From NCBI GenBank assembly GCA_022495995.1, contig JAFEMH010005408.1, positions 62,001-126,000 on the forward strand: 64,000 nucleotides of DNA, given 5' to 3'. Under the pieces are notes generated by a model. That model had not been told where the DNA came from. It was given only the letters and a program-made list of their open reading frames with translations, and did not search any database. Positions within the stretch are counted from its first letter, which is position 1. Each line of letters starts with the position of its first letter. The position numbers and the translations under genes are program-made. Shown one piece after another: positions 31,300 to 44,518 of the stretch. Origin of the DNA: Adenophora triphylla var. japonica (taxonomy: Eukaryota > Streptophyta > Magnoliopsida > Asterales > Campanulaceae).

Positions 31300-33893
31300 A
31301 TGACAAGAACATGGAGAAGTAATCCAAATCCCATCTACCGCTACCATACCCAAAATCTTAAGATTTACCAACAAATTGATGAACCTTTGATGATGATGTT
31401 GAGTCTGAATGAAATCGGGGAGATATTGACGAGGTACCAATCTCATATCACCGCCGTGCGATATCCTAGTTGGTTTAGGATTGACCGACTTGACGTTGAA
31501 TCCCCAAACGTTGTGTTGTTCCACGGTTGGACTGAAATCCTTGATCACACCAACCTCTATTATTTGGAGTCTAACAACCTGGAGCGCCCTCCGTTGTTGG
31601 GTAAGAGTCCCTCCTCGATTTTAGTTAATAGGATGAGGAGGGATTCTCTTCCTCGTCCTCGTCCTTCCATTTTGCCTTGGTTAAATTTTGACCTTTATTC
31701 TTTTATTTGTGCAACCATGACGGGAAGAGGAAGTAGTACTGCTCGTCCTACTGGTCCCTCAACTTCTTGGAGGATCGTGGATGCATTCACCGAGGGAGCC
31801 AGTGCTGGGGGCTGAGGTAGAGGACGTGGGAGGTCCAATCGAGGTAGGGTATACATTCCTAGGTCCAAACCCATTAGAGCCGGGGAGCCCATGATAAAGG
31901 AACTTCATTATAAGTATGGGGTGTCGAGGGAGGAGTACCGACTAAGCTACCTTCCCGGTATCCCTATCAAAAACGAGAAGGCAATGGAGGACTTCGTGTA
32001 TAGCCTCAAGTATGTCCATTTTTTCTATAAGTAGTTTTGGCTCAGTTTGCGTCTCCCCTTAGATCCATTCATATGTGAGTTTCTTGAGGACGTGCAGGTC
32101 GTCCCGGCTATGCTAGGTGCCAACGCCATGAGTTTCCTCACCGGCTTCATCGTATTATGTCGTAGATTAGGTTTTAAGCCTTGTCAGTTTGCGTTCCACC
32201 ATTTCTTCACTGTCAGTTATAAGTTATAAGGAGGATACAAGGATTGTGGTGATAAAGAGTGATCCAAACCAACCAAAAATTATTTACCCAATGTCCAGTA
32301 AGGTGTCTGGGTGGAATAATCATGTCATCAAAGTGGAGAGCCGATAAGGCTGGGAGTTTGCTGTTCCCTCAAAGTACCCCGGTGTGCCCGAGCAGGTGTG
32401 GAGGCCAGAGTGGAGCAGCCAATTAATCGAGAGACTAAGGCAATTTGCCTAGGTAGGCACCCTGTGCTGGTCGAGCTTGGAAACCGACCATAATTACTAT
32501 TTATAGGCCGGCATCATGCCTGGGCCTCTGGATATGTTGATGCCCCTCGTCCCCGTCATAACAGGGAATAGGTTTCCAGACTGCAGGGTGCATTTCGGCC
32601 TTGTATTTCATGATGAATGTGATGTATGCAAGTTGTACGATGACAAGTGCCTTGCCGAGGATGGAGTTAACGGCTGTAAATTTCTTTGCTTCTCGGCTCT
32701 TCACACTTGTGGAATTCTTGATTCATTGTTTGTATCTCCTCGTCATATTATTAACCATTCCTTCTCATCGTTTGCAGATTTAACTGAAAAGCAAATAAAA
32801 AAGATGGAGGAGGAAGTCCTTGATCCCCGAGCTCTAGTGAAGTTGAAGAGTAGGACGTCTAGGTCCTCGGCCAAAAGCAAGAGACGGGATGACGCCGTTC
32901 ATCGTCAAGCAATTTTGTCCACCAAGGACGCTGGGGCATTGTCCTTGAAGCCCGTGGGGGTGCTGCTACCTCCGCCGAGAAAGGAAACGACGGGCAGGAG
33001 GCCCAAGTCGAGGAGGGGCATAACTCCCAGGTTTTGCTCCCAGAAGCCGAGTAGGCTCTAAGGCAAGCTGGTCTAACTGGGACCGAGGAGCTAGAGGCCA
33101 TCCAACAAACTCCTGGCCAAGGCCAAGGACTGAAGCCATTCAAGGAGAGCCCTCCTCGAAAAGGATTGCTACTGGCTATTCCTCTGAGGGGGTCATTGCC
33201 CGTCATGTGAAAACTTATGCCGAGACTGAGGTGGTTGCCAAGGAGTTAGCCGTTTACCCCACCAACAAGGGGCTTGATCTGCTAGCCAGGAAGGGCACCA
33301 AGCTCAGGCTAGGTCGGCCTGTAGTCCATCGTGATATGGACGAGGACTTACACGACCATTTCATAGAAGTTAAGCCGAGCAGGGAGTACCTGGCCAACAG
33401 GAAAGGCCTTATTCTCAGCAAGGTAAAACTTCTCGTTGTTTTCTTTTTTGTTTTCTTTTTTATTTTCTCGATTTTCATCATACTTTTTTTTTTTTGCTAA
33501 TAAACTCTGCTTCTTTGTTGTAGCTTGCCACGATAACGGCCTACGAGGCAATAAGGAGCAAAGCGGCAGAAGAGCATGAACAGAAACTTGATCGCCAGAT
33601 CGAGAAGAACAAGGCCAATCTGGCCAATGCCTTGGAGCTCAAGTCGCTGAGGGCCGAGGTCGATGACTAGAAGGCGGCAAGGGCAGAGGCCGAGAGAGCT
33701 GGAAGGGCGGCCAAGGAGGCGCAGGAGAAGGCCGAGGAGTCCAAAACTGCCAAGGAGGTGATGGAAAAGCAAAGGGCTGAAGCGCAGAGGCAAGCCGAGG
33801 AGGCTTTAACCAAGTACCAGCAGCTGGAATCACTCATTCATTTAAAGGGAGCTGATGTTGTTGCTCGATATAAGGTTAGGCCAGTAGTAACCT
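31300..33893 (+). pseudogene. Antisense ORF (PF04195-like) of gypsy copy B, nearly full
   Basis: An ATG at 31300 follows a probable 5'-UTR intron (CAG|GTATAA at about 31140; TTTAG at about 31289). The N-terminus reads MTRTWRSNPNPIYRYHTQ, followed by an Arg/Gly patch (GRGRGRSNRGR) and the PF04195-like core (RLPLDPFICEFLEDVQVVP...GFIVLCRRLGFKPCQFAFHHFF). Introns are probably 32453-32777 and 33423-33523, and the last exon encodes an Ala/Glu-rich coiled coil. Stops at 31813 (TGA) and 32032 (TAG), plus a frameshift near 32230, break it. Family members have no assigned function. The C-terminus runs into antisense integrase sequence. Confidence 0.7.
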
Positions 33894-36800
33894 AGCGTGA
33901 TGATTTTGTCAGCTAAGGTTCTGGCCCCCTGGCGATCACCACAAATGCATTCGTGGACTTCTGCCAAAAGATTTTCTATTTTGTTGGGATAAGACGCACC
34001 TTAGCAGGGGCTTTATGAATGATCTTCTGTAGATAATTCCGTTCATCACTGTGAACCTTACTGACTTTTTCTTGATAAGTCTAGCACGTGCTTCATCATC
34101 GGAGTTGGTTCTTTTCAATGAAGTCCATGTAGTCATCTATCCAACACTTCTTTTCCCCATCTAGAAGCATTACTCATAGTCTTTCGTAGGCAGGTTCTTC
34201 GGCAAAGACTATGAGTATCTTAGAGTCAGGATCTCTGGCACGTAAATAGTTACCAGTTTAGATAGAACATCTGCCACATGATTATTCTCCCTTCCTATCT
34301 GACTTATTTTAAAAAAATTCAGCTTTTTCGTCATGTCTAGGATGAGGTCCTTATACTTTGTAAGTATGGGATGTTGAGTGCTATACTCTCCCTTTATCTG
34401 CTTGACTACGAGCTGTGAGTCACAAAAGGCGGCGATTTTAGCTGCTCCATAGAAGGATGCCAACTCTATGCCAAATATTAGGGCCTCGTACTCTGCTTGA
34501 TTGTTGAAAGCAGGAAACTTGAATCTGATTATGTCTTGGATGATATGCTCCCCATCGGACTTGCTAGTACAATTCCAGCTCCACTTCTTTACTTGGTGGC
34601 TGCCATCTGTGTATATGACCTAGCAGTTGGGTGGGATCTCGATGGTCGGTTCTTCCCCCACAGGTTTTTTGCGCTTACGGGAGGTGGGGTCGTGCTCATT
34701 TATATGAAGGCGGTTTCAACCATAAAATCGATCAGAGGCTGAGCTAGGAGTGTCTTCCTAGGTTGGTATCTGATTTCAAACTCATTGAGCTCGATAGACC
34801 AATTAAGGAGACGTCCTGAGCAGTCCAACTTATGCAAGATTTTCTTCAAGGGTGCATTCGTATACACAGTTATGGGATGCGCAGAAAAGTATGCTCATAG
34901 CTTTCTTGCCGCTATTAATAGGGCGTAAGCTATTTTTTTCGCGTTAAAGTATCTGCTCTCCACATCAGACAATGCCTTACTCACATAGTAGATAGGCTTC
35001 TGAGTGGTTACTTCATTTCGGACTAGTACCGCAGCTATAGCGTTGTATGTTGCTGATAGGAATACATATAGCATTTCTCCCATGACAAGGCTGCTCAAGA
35101 AAGGAGTGGATCCCAAGTACTCCTTTAACTGTTTGAATGATTCGAAGCATTCATATGTATAGGAGAAGCTCTTGGTCCCCTTCAGAACTTTGAAAAAAGG
35201 CAGTGATTTTTTCGCAGACTTTGCAATAAATCTCTCGATAGCTGCTATTCTTCCATTCAACCTTTGAACCTCCTTGATGCTGACAGGTTCTTTCATATCT
35301 ATTAAGGCTTTGATTTTTTTCGGATTTGCATCGATTCCTCTTTGTGATACCATAAAGCCTAGGAACTTTCCGGCCGTCACCCCGAATACACATTTACTTG
35401 GATTCAATTTCATGCTGTTAACTCGTAAGTTGTCAAAAGTTTCTTCCAAATCTGGGGCGTGACTGCCATTTCTAGTCTTGATGACCATGTCATATATGTA
35501 GGATTCCATGTTACAACATATCTGCTCTTCGAATACTTTGTTGACCATGCGTTGCTAGGTTGCGCCCGCATTTTTGAGCCCGAAGGGCATCAAGGTGTAA
35601 CAGTAATTTCCTCCACCTGTATGGAAGGCTGTTTTTTCAATGTCTTCCTCAGCCATCCTTATCTGGTGATAACCAGAGTAGGCGTATAGGAATCTGAGAG
35701 TTCTATGTCACGCAATGGAGTCTACCAGCATGTCAATTATGGGGAGAGGTAATTGTGTTTCGGAAAAAAAAAACTGTGTTTCGGGCAGGCTTTGTTGAGA
35801 TCTGTGAAGTCTAAACACATTCGCCACTTCCCGTTATATTTATTGACTATCACAACATTGGCCAACCAAACAGGGTAGATTGCTTCCCTGATGATTCCAA
35901 CACTTAGTAATTTCTGCACTTCTTTGATTGCGTCTTCCTTATCGTTTGCAAAAATTTTCCTTGTCTGCTTGATAGGTTTAGCTGACGGGTCAACTTCCAA
36001 CTTGTGGACAACTACCACTTCCTTTATTTCTCTCATATCCTCGACTTTTCAGGCAAAGACATCCAGATTATTTTTTAAGAGGGTGATGATCTCCTACCTT
36101 TCATCCGGGGAGAGCTGGCCCCTGATTTTTATTTTCTTCTCTAGATAGTCAGAATTGAGCATAATTTCCTCCAATTCGTCTACGGGCTCCATTTCTGTAC
36201 CATCTCGAAATTGCAAAGTTTCAATGATTATTTCTCTAAGCTTTCTACCTTTCTCACCATTTATGTCTAGGTGTTCCATCTCCACAAGTTTGTCTACGTC
36301 CGGTAGCTCTCATTGTCTCAAGTCAGGGTTGGCCTCTAAGTTCTGGTCGCTGATGAGATGAGGGGTTATATCCAGGACATACAGAACTGTGTCATAGTTT
36401 TCGTGGATATCTAGTATCATGTGTTCTTCATCCTCTATTTCAGAAATCAGATTGAGCCTAGAATTGGTGCTGGTAGTATTTACAAACAGATTTTCGGATT
36501 TTCCTCTGGCGTGTCTACCTCCACCTTTCTGGATGTTTTTCTGCTCCTAATCACATGCCCCAAAAAGTCCTTGAGTGTCGCCCTCCCGCATTCGACTCCA
36601 GCACGAGAAAGGAATTTAACTCATTGGTGAGGGAGGCGACCAACCCGAGTTTGCCTTGACTTAGAATGCCTATGATGACATGATAGTCACTTGCCAGATC
36701 AATGACCACGGATGTTAATGTGGCCTTTGCTCGGAAGGGATGTTCCCTCAATTCTAGTAATAAATCAATAGTCCCCATGGCGCTGACTTTGTGCTTGATA

Positions 36801-37066
36801 AAGCCTTCTAGTCTGCCAGAATATGGTTCCAGCATGCTATCTTTCGGATTTATCTTCTGGGAAGTGGAATAATATAGAATATCCCTGGAGGCCCCCGAGT
36901 AAATGAGTAGTCTCTCGGATTCACAATTATCAATCCTCCCTTTGATCACAAGGGGTTGTTCGTGAACCGTGCGACTTTTGGCGAACTTATTAGGGGAGAA
37001 GCTGATGACTTCCTCCTCTTTATAAATCCAGACGGGGATGTGATAGACTTTACTTATCGCAGGTGT
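33850..37066 (-). pseudogene. pol: Gypsy copy B1 pol remnant
   Basis: Reading leftward: protease-like (LLIYSGASRDILYY, about 36900), a spacer present in B but deleted in A (36040-36590), RT in two pieces (36036-35737 and 35548-34895) split by a stop near 35555 and a poly-A slip near 35765, RNase H (KPIYYVSKALSDVESRYF), second RNase H (34463-34209), a PLLRCV segment and an H2C2-like integrase finger (EVHECICGD) near 33870-34130. The RT motif is again YIYDM. No integrase core. The right edge at 37066 is the tandem-duplication joint. Confidence 0.82.
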
Positions 37067-37476
37067 ACTTTTTTTTGCTAATAAACTCTGCTTCTTTGTT
37101 GTAGCTTTCCACGATAACGGCCTACGAGGCAATAAGGAGCAAAGCGGCAGAAGAGCATGAACAGAAACTTGATCGCCAGATCGAGAAGAACAAGGCCGAT
37201 CTGGCCAATGCCGTGGAGCTCAAGTCGCTGAGGGCCGAGGTCTATGACTAGAAGGCGGCAAGGGCAGAGGCCGAGAGAGCTGGAAGGGCGGCCAAGGAGG
37301 CGCAGGAGAAGGCCGAGGAGTCCAAAGTCGCCAAGGAGGTGATGGAAAAGCAAAGGGCTGAAGCGCAGAGGCAAGCCGAGGAGGCTTTAACCAAGTACCA
37401 GCAGCTGGAATCACTCATTCATATAAAGGAAGCTGATGTTGTTGCTCGATATAAGGTTAGGCCAGTAGTAACCTAG
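37067..37476 (+). pseudogene. Second copy of the antisense ORF's last exon (B2)
   Basis: The joint follows ACTTATCGCAGGTGTACTT. Sequence then matches 33496 onward: the end of the second antisense intron, its TTGTAG acceptor at about 37104, and the coiled-coil exon. The upstream exons are absent, so this is an orphan 3' exon produced by the internal duplication. Confidence 0.8.
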
Positions 37477-37479
37477 CGT

Positions 37480-40400
37480 GATGATTTTGTCAGCTAAGGT
37501 TCTGGCCCCCTGGCGATCACCATAAATGCATTCGTGGACTTCTGCCAAAAGATTTTCTGTTTCATTGGGATAAGACGCACCTTAGCAGGGGCTTTATGAA
37601 TGATCTTCTGTAGATAATTTCGTTCATCACTGTGAACCTTACTGACTTTTTCTTGATAAGTCTAGCACGTGCTTCATCATCGGAGTTGGTTCTTTTCAAT
37701 GAAGTCCATGTAGTCATCTATCCAACACTTCTCCTCCCCATCTAGAAGCATTACTCGTAGTCTTTCGTAGGCAGGTTCTTCGGCAAAGACTATGAGTGTG
37801 TTAGAGTCAGGATCTCTGGCACGTAAATAGTTACCAGTTTAGATAGAACATCTGCCACATGATTATTCTCCCTTCCTATCTGACTTATTTCAAAAAAATT
37901 CAGCTTTTTCGTCATGTCTAGGATGAGGTCCTTATACTTTGTAAGTATGGGTTGTTGAGTGCTATACTCTCCCTTTATCTGCTTGACTACGAGCTGTGAG
38001 TCACAAAAGGCGGCGATTTTAGCTGCTCCATAGAAGGATGCCAACTCTATGCCAAATATTAGGGCCTCGTACTCTGCTTGATTGTTGAAAGCAGGAAACT
38101 TGAATCTGATTATGTCTTGGATGATATGCTCCCCATCGGACTTGCTAGTACAATTCCAGCTCCGCTTCTTTACTTGGTGGCTGCCATCTGTGTATATGAC
38201 CTAGCAGTTGGGTGGGAGCTCGATGGTCGGTTCTTCCCCCACATGTTTTTTGCGCTTACGGGAGGTGGGGTCGTGCTCATTTATATGAAGGTGGTTTCAA
38301 CCATAAAATCGATTAGAGGCTGAGCTAGGAGTGTCTTTCTAGGTTGGTATCTGATATCAAACTCATTGAGCTCGATAGACCAATTAAGGAGACGTCCTGA
38401 GCAGTCCAACTTATGCAAGATTTTCTTCAAGGGTGCATTCGTATACACAGTTATGGGATGTGCAGAAAAGTATGCTCATAGCTTTCTTGCCGCTATTAAT
38501 AGGGCGTAGGCTATTTTTTTCGCGTTGAAGTATCTTCTCTCCACATCAGACAATGCCTTACTCACATAGTAGATAGGCTTCTGAGTGGTTACTTCATTTC
38601 GGACTAGTACCGCAGCTATAGCGTTGTATGTTGCTGATAGGAATACATATAGCATTTCTCCCATGACAAGGCTGCTCAAGAAAGGAGTGGATCCCAAGTA
38701 CTCCTTTAACTGTTTGAATGATTCGGAGCATTCAGATGTATAGGAGAAGCTCTTGGTCCCCTTTAGAACTTTGAAAAAAGGCAGTGATTTTTTCGCAGAC
38801 TTTGCAATAAATCTCTCGATGGCTGCTATTCTTCCATTCAACCTTTGAACCTCCTTGATGCTGACAGGTTCTTTCATATCTATTAAGGCTTTGATTTTTT
38901 TCGGATTTGCATCGATTCCTCTTTGTGATACCATAAAGCCTAGGAACTTTCCGGCCGTCACCCCGAACACACATTTACTTGGATTCGATTTCATGCTGTT
39001 AACTCGTAAGTTGTCAAAAGTTTCTTCCAAATCTGGGGCGTGACTGCCATTTCTAGTCTTGATGACCATGTCATATATGTAGGATTCCATGTTATAGCAT
39101 ATCTGCTCCCCAAATACTTTGTTGACCATGCGTTGATAGGTTGCGCCCGCATTCTTGAGCCCGAAGGGCATCAAGGTGTAACAGTAATTTCCTCCACCTG
39201 TATGAAAGGTTGTTTTTTCAATGTCTTCCTCAGCCATCCTTATCTGGTGATAACCAGAGTAGGCGTATAGGAATCTGAGAGTTCTATGTCCCGCAATGGA
39301 GTCTACCAGCATGTCAATTATGGGGAGAGGTAACTGTGTTTTGGGAAAAAAAAAACTGTGTTTCGGGCAGGCTTTGTTGAGATCTGTGAAGTCTAAACAC
39401 ATTCGCCACTTCCCGTTATATTTATTTACTATCACAACATTGGCCAACCAAACAGGGTAGATTGCTTCCCTGATGATTCCAACACTTAGTAATTTTTGCA
39501 CTTCTTTGATTGCGTCTTCCTTATCGTTTGCAAAAATTTTCCTTGTCTGCTTGATAGGTTTAGCTGACGGGTCAACTTCCAACTTGTGGACAACTACCAC
39601 TTCCTTTATTTCTCTCATATCCTCGACTTTTCAGGCAAATACATCCAGATTATTTTTCAAGAGGGTGATGATCTCCTACCTTTCTTCCGGGGAGAGCTGG
39701 CCCCCGATTTTTATTTTCTTCTCTGGATAGTCAGGATTGAGCATAATTTCCTCCAATTCATCTACGGGCTCCATTTCTGTACCGTATAGAACTGTGTCAT
39801 AGTTTTCGTGGATGTCTAGTATCATGTGTTCTTCATCCTCTATTTCAGAAATTAGATTGAGCCTAGAACTGGTGCTGGTAGTATTTACAAACAGATTTTC
39901 GGATTTTCCTCCGGCGTGTCTACCTCCACCTTTCTGGATGTTTTTCTGCTCCTAATCACATGCTCCAAAAATTCCTTGAGTGTCTCCCTCCCGCATTCGA
40001 CTCCAGCACGAGCAAGGAATTTAACTCATTGGTGAGGGAGGCGACCAACCCGAGTTTGCCTTGACTTAGAATGCCTATGATGACATGATAGTCACTTGCC
40101 AGATCAATGACCACGGATGTTACTGTGGCCTTTGCTCGGAAGGGATGTTCCCTCAATTCTAGTAATAAATCAATAGTCCCCATGGCGCTGACTTTGTGCT
40201 TGATGAAGCCTTCTAGTCTGCCAGAATATGGTTCCAGCATGCTATCTTTCGGATTTATCTTCTGGGAAGTGGAATAATATAGAATATCCCTGGAGGCCCC
40301 CGAGTAAATGAGTAGTCTCTCGGATTCACAATTATCAATCCTCCCTTTGACCACAAGGGGTTGTTTGTGAGCCGCGCGACTTTCGGCAAACTTATTAGGG

Positions 40401-40480
40401 GAGAAGCTGATGACTTCCTCCTCTTTATAAATCCAGACGGGGATGTGATAGACTTTACTTATCTCATGGATCTGGTCTTT
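37480..40480 (-). pseudogene. pol: Gypsy copy B2 pol remnant
   Basis: The longest RT/RNase H frame of the three is here (39618-38476, 380 codons): [38 protein letters not shown], then YIYDMVIK with Tyr for the first catalytic Asp, then KPIYYVSKALSDVERRYF. Second RNase H is at 38044-37790. Protease is part of the frame 40654-39956 (LLIYSGASRD), so its catalytic Asp is also lost. A poly-A run at 39345-39354 breaks RT from upstream. Part of the spacer seen in B1 (about 36205-36380) is missing here. Confidence 0.85.
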
Positions 40481-42300
40481 CAATTTTTTGTTGGAAACGG
40501 TCTCCTCCCTTATAACATGGAGTTTAGCCCTAGAAGACCTGTCTTCCCTTTCATCATCTTTGTTATCATTATCGTCATCCTTTCTTTTTCGCTTGTTATC
40601 CTTTCTTATAATGTAGCGATCAAGTTTTTCCTCGTCTACCCATCTCTTTATCATTCTCTTGAGGGAGATGCAATTCTCCGTGTCGTATCCGTGGTCCTTG
40701 TGGAAGGCAAAATACTTGGAGCTATCGCGGGTGTACTTTGTTCTTTTATCTATCGATTGGTTGGGGACTTGGTAGATTTACCAACTGCATGATCTCCATT
40801 ATAGGTTTGGTGAGGGGGTAAAAATCTTAGCTTTTTCAGTAGCCCGAGTTCTATTCTTCCCCTTATAGCTGCTTCCATTCGAAGCCTGATTGGCGCCATC
40901 TGCATCTGCTTCTGGTTTTTCAGAACTCTTTTTACTTTTCTCTTCTACCATAGATATGGCGTAAGCCTCATTGTACAGATCGGACTTTGAATTAGGTTCT
41001 CTGGTCGAAAGTTCATAGATTAATTGACCAGATCTCAGTATAGAGTTAAAACAAACAATCACCTCCCGGTATGTTAGACTCTCCTCTACTTGGTCTGCCA
41101 TGGCTCTAAATCGATTATATTAACTAAGAGTTGTTTCGTTTTTTCCTTGCTCGATGTTTGCAAGATCTGTTAGTCTTTTCTTTCTCTTTCCCGCTGTAGC
41201 AAAGTGGTCCAGTAATCTCCTCATCATTTTTCAGCTATCGATGCTTCCCTTCTTTTGCTCACGGAATCAGGACAAAGCTGTTTCGGAGAAGGTACTCGCG
41301 AAGGCATTGCAGAGAATATCATCTACCTTGGTGAGGAGGGTCATGGTGGATTCAAAACTTTGCATATGGTCCTGTGCGTCTATGGTTCTCGCATATTTTT
41401 CAAAATATGAGATTTTAAAAGCAGGATTGGGAGGTAGATATCATTAATCCGCTGGGAGAAAGGACGAGTGACACTGGTATCATCATCATCCACTTCCTCC
41501 CCATTTCCATTTCATCTAGACTCTTTTTCAAGAGTAGAATATCTCTTGCATCGATTCCCGAGCTAAAATGAGAACTACATTGGGTCCTTTATTTCTATTT
41601 GTGCCCATTCACTCTACTGTGTTCCTCATATTCTTGGTGGTTGTCCCCATGTGCAGATGATGCTCTGTCCCTTCTAGGTGCCATTTCTGGGTGAGGAGGA
41701 GACCTGTGCCGAGGTGGGCTCCTAGGCCGAGGAGGGCTTCTATGCCGAGGAGGGGTGTTATGACGAGGAGGGGTTTTCTGCCTTGTGTGACTGAGTCTTG
41801 CTCTCAAGTCAGTAGAATTAACCTTCTGCTCCCTTTGGTGGTTCAGATGGCTTATCAAGTGTACCTCATTTCTCGTGTTACCATGCCCAGGTGCCTTATG
41901 ATGAGAAGGGACATCTTGGGAGGTCTTGCTTACTAGCAGTGCCATGAGGAGGGGGATGTTGGCCATGAGTAAGATTTTCTTTATTCCCCCGACTACTATG
42001 CCTGTGTCAAGATGTCCCTCCAAATGAATTTTCAGTTCTCATAGGGCTCATAAATTCAGACAGAGAGTGCTCATGATCCAATTGCAGCAAGGCATTTTGT
42101 GTTTTATAAATTCGTTGCAAAGTTTCCATATGTTGATGCAAGAGAGTTCTGCGATCAATCTGTTGGGGGAGGCTCCAGTTCCCCCTGTATGGCATTACTC
42201 GCCAGCAGGTCTTACTCGGCGCCGACGACGAGGAGGGTTTGGCAGTGCTCTCTCGGTTACTGGCTGTCCCCTATAACGCAGATTCATTCCTAGGGGCGGC
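40481..42300 (-). pseudogene. gag: Gypsy copy B gag remnant
   Basis: Leftward order: N-terminal piece (42195-42007), a Pro/Arg-rich repeat (TPPRHRSPPRPRSPPRH, about 41790-41690), the capsid core on 41447-41160 (MTLLTKVDDILCNAF, WFREQKKGSI), then 41101-40799 (LTYREVIVCFNSILRSGQLIYELSTREP) and the Lys/Asp-rich tail joined to protease (40654). Stops and shifts occur between the pieces. This copy shows what was deleted from A. Confidence 0.78.
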
Positions 42301-42534
42301 AGCCAATCAATCAATGGTGGAGGAGGAGGAAGTTCCCCATTGGCAAGAGAAAAAGCAGTCTTAGTGTTGCCATTAGTCTACTCTCCACATAAATATTATC
42401 CGGATCAAGAGTAATAATAGCAGTATGTCCGTCTTGCATTAGGATTAGGAGAATGGAGTAGAATTTTTCAAGCTATTAAACGGATGATATGAATCGTATT
42501 TCCGGCAATGAAACTAAACTGATGATGCCAAAAA

Positions 42535-43264
42535 CGTTCGGATCAGCCCAAATCCATCGACAGGTTGTATACTGTATGATTGAATAGCCTGAAAAAGATG
42601 AACAAACACGTAAAATAAGCTGAGACTTCACCGGCGAACGCACTACGACGTGAGAGTAAGTATTTGTGTTTAGACAGAGAAATCAATTGACAAAAGTTTA
42701 GAGTAAAAAGATGCGTTAACAAAATAATGTGAATTATGGCTTGTATTTATAGGTGTAGCATTGTAGAGTCCATGTTGAATAGGAACTTGTGTGTGATGAG
42801 GTTATAATTATAGTGGGATTATAACTTAATTCCCACAATTTTTCTTTAAATAGGATTAGGTAATATCATTCTTTACGTGTGCCTAGGAGTCACGCTACTA
42901 GGCATGTGATGATTGGTCGACCTGAGTTGACGCCGAGTAAAAGGGGAGTAAGAATAGGGAAGCCCATTTCCTTAATTTGTTGATGACCGAGGAAGGTCTA
43001 ATCATCTTTTGATGAGGCCTAGGTCGGCATTTGCTGAATGCCTTGCTCGGCATACATGAATTTCATGCATTAGTCAATATACGCTCTGCTATATCTAGGT
43101 CGACATAGTGGGAATGACGAGAAGGTACGACGAACAATGTTAGGGAAGACCCACTACCTTTGTCGTAATTGAGACTTGTTTGGATTATACTTTGGACCTA
43201 ATCCATTGGGCCTTGCCCGGCCGTGACCCACGTTCGTACCTCGGTTTATACCGTTCATGTATCA
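42535..43264 (-). repeat. 5' LTR of gypsy copy B
   Basis: It starts TGATACATGAACGG at 43264 on the minus strand and ends near 42535. It matches 18014-18740 with small indels (for example extra AATT near 42828). Confidence 0.78.
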
Positions 43265-43395
43265 AGATAATAAAGTAAATATTGAACTTCTTTTAATAAT
43301 GAGAAACTAGGTAATTAATAATGTCTTTGAATCCTAATTGGCAAAAATTATGATGGCTGAAAAATGGAAGTTGGACAATATAGTTGAGACTGAGG

Positions 43396-43646
43396 GAGCA
43401 TTTGATTAAGGGAATTTGACCCGGAAGTTCCTTTTGGAACAAATCACTTCCCCTCAAGTTTCTCATTAAATTGAAATGACCTGGAAGTTCTTATGCAGTA
43501 ATATATAATAAATACTGCATGCAATATTATTATATTCACTCATATGTGAATATAATACTGCATCTATAATACAACATGGTGAAGGAACTTCTCGGGCATT
43601 ATGATACTTTTTTAGAACTTCCCGGTCACTCTCCCTTTGATCAACT
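43396..43646. mobile_element. Short inverted-repeat element (MITE), copy B
   Basis: Same element as 18874-19119, with the same paired ends and a 3-4 bp insertion near 43510. Confidence 0.55.
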
Positions 43647-43957
43647 GTGTGGCATTAAGAGCCGAAATATTGTTAGTCTAAACTCATCCAAGCTTGATTG
43701 ATACGTGGCCACACACATTAAGTGGACTATTAACATCCAAAAACCAAACCCTTACTTGCATTAATTAATTGCAGAATTGAGAGTACCTTCTTTATCACCA
43801 TTTGCAGGATTACCAGGCCATGGTGGCACAACTTGAACATCAATTTAGGCTTGGAAGACTCTATACAAGGATTATGGTTTTACTGTCAGGTGATTTCTTG
43901 CAAAAATTAGCTCAGGGCCAATTTTGTTATGGTTTCATGATTTTTACATGAATCTTC

Positions 43958-44518
43958 TGTTGGAACATGAACGATCCATTAACCATGAACCGACATATAA
44001 CTATATTAAGAAGAGAAGAAGAAGAAGAAGAAGAAGAAGAAGAAGAAGAAGAAGAAGAAGAAGAAGAAGAAGAAGAAGAAGAAGAAGAAGAAGAAGAAGA
44101 AGACGGAAGCGTGTACCTTGTGATTCCATGATTGTTCTTAGTCTTGTTCTTGATGAAGTATGAAGATAGTCTTCAAAAAGGGAAGGAGTAGATCTTCTAT
44201 ATGATGAGTGCCCTTATTCTCTTTAGTCTTCAAGTACTTAGGAAGAGTTTGGACTGAATGAGAATGTAATAACTAGTGATTCATAGGCTTGATGGATAGG
44301 CCTTTATATAGGAATCCAAGGGGTACTTCATTTAGGGACTACACCTATTGATATATAAGACATTATCATTATGCCCATCATTTAATGGTATACTTATATT
44401 ATGGAATTCTACATATTATATTATATCCTATACTTTATATTAATCATTATAATATTGATCACTATTTTATTAAGTACTTTCACTAATAATATATGTTTAT
44501 ATAATCCATGTTCTAACA
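43958..44518 (-). mobile_element. Minus-strand copia LTR (Copia-1 relative), copy B
   Basis: Duplicate of 19430-19991, with the same ends, the start-codon/donor motif (ATG at 44129-44127) and an adjoining polypurine-like tract. The AAG array is at 44008-44103 and differs in length and by one interruption (AAGAGAAG). Confidence 0.8.
44008..44103. repeat. (AAG)n microsatellite, copy B
   Basis: About 31 AAG units with one AGAG interruption at the left end. The counterpart at 19480-19575 has none, so the array has changed since the duplication. Confidence 0.93.

Larger units (their letters stand above)
31039..43264 (-). mobile_element. Tat-like Ty3/gypsy element, copy B, with internal tandem duplication
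   Basis: It has the same structure as copy A with a longer antisense ORF at the left and the 5' LTR at 42535-43264. A 3581-bp segment (antisense-ORF 3' exon through protease) is repeated in tandem: B1 from about 33496 and B2 from 37077. No 3' LTR is seen before the copy A/B junction. Gag is more complete than in copy A. The integrase core is absent in both internal repeats. Confidence 0.78.
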
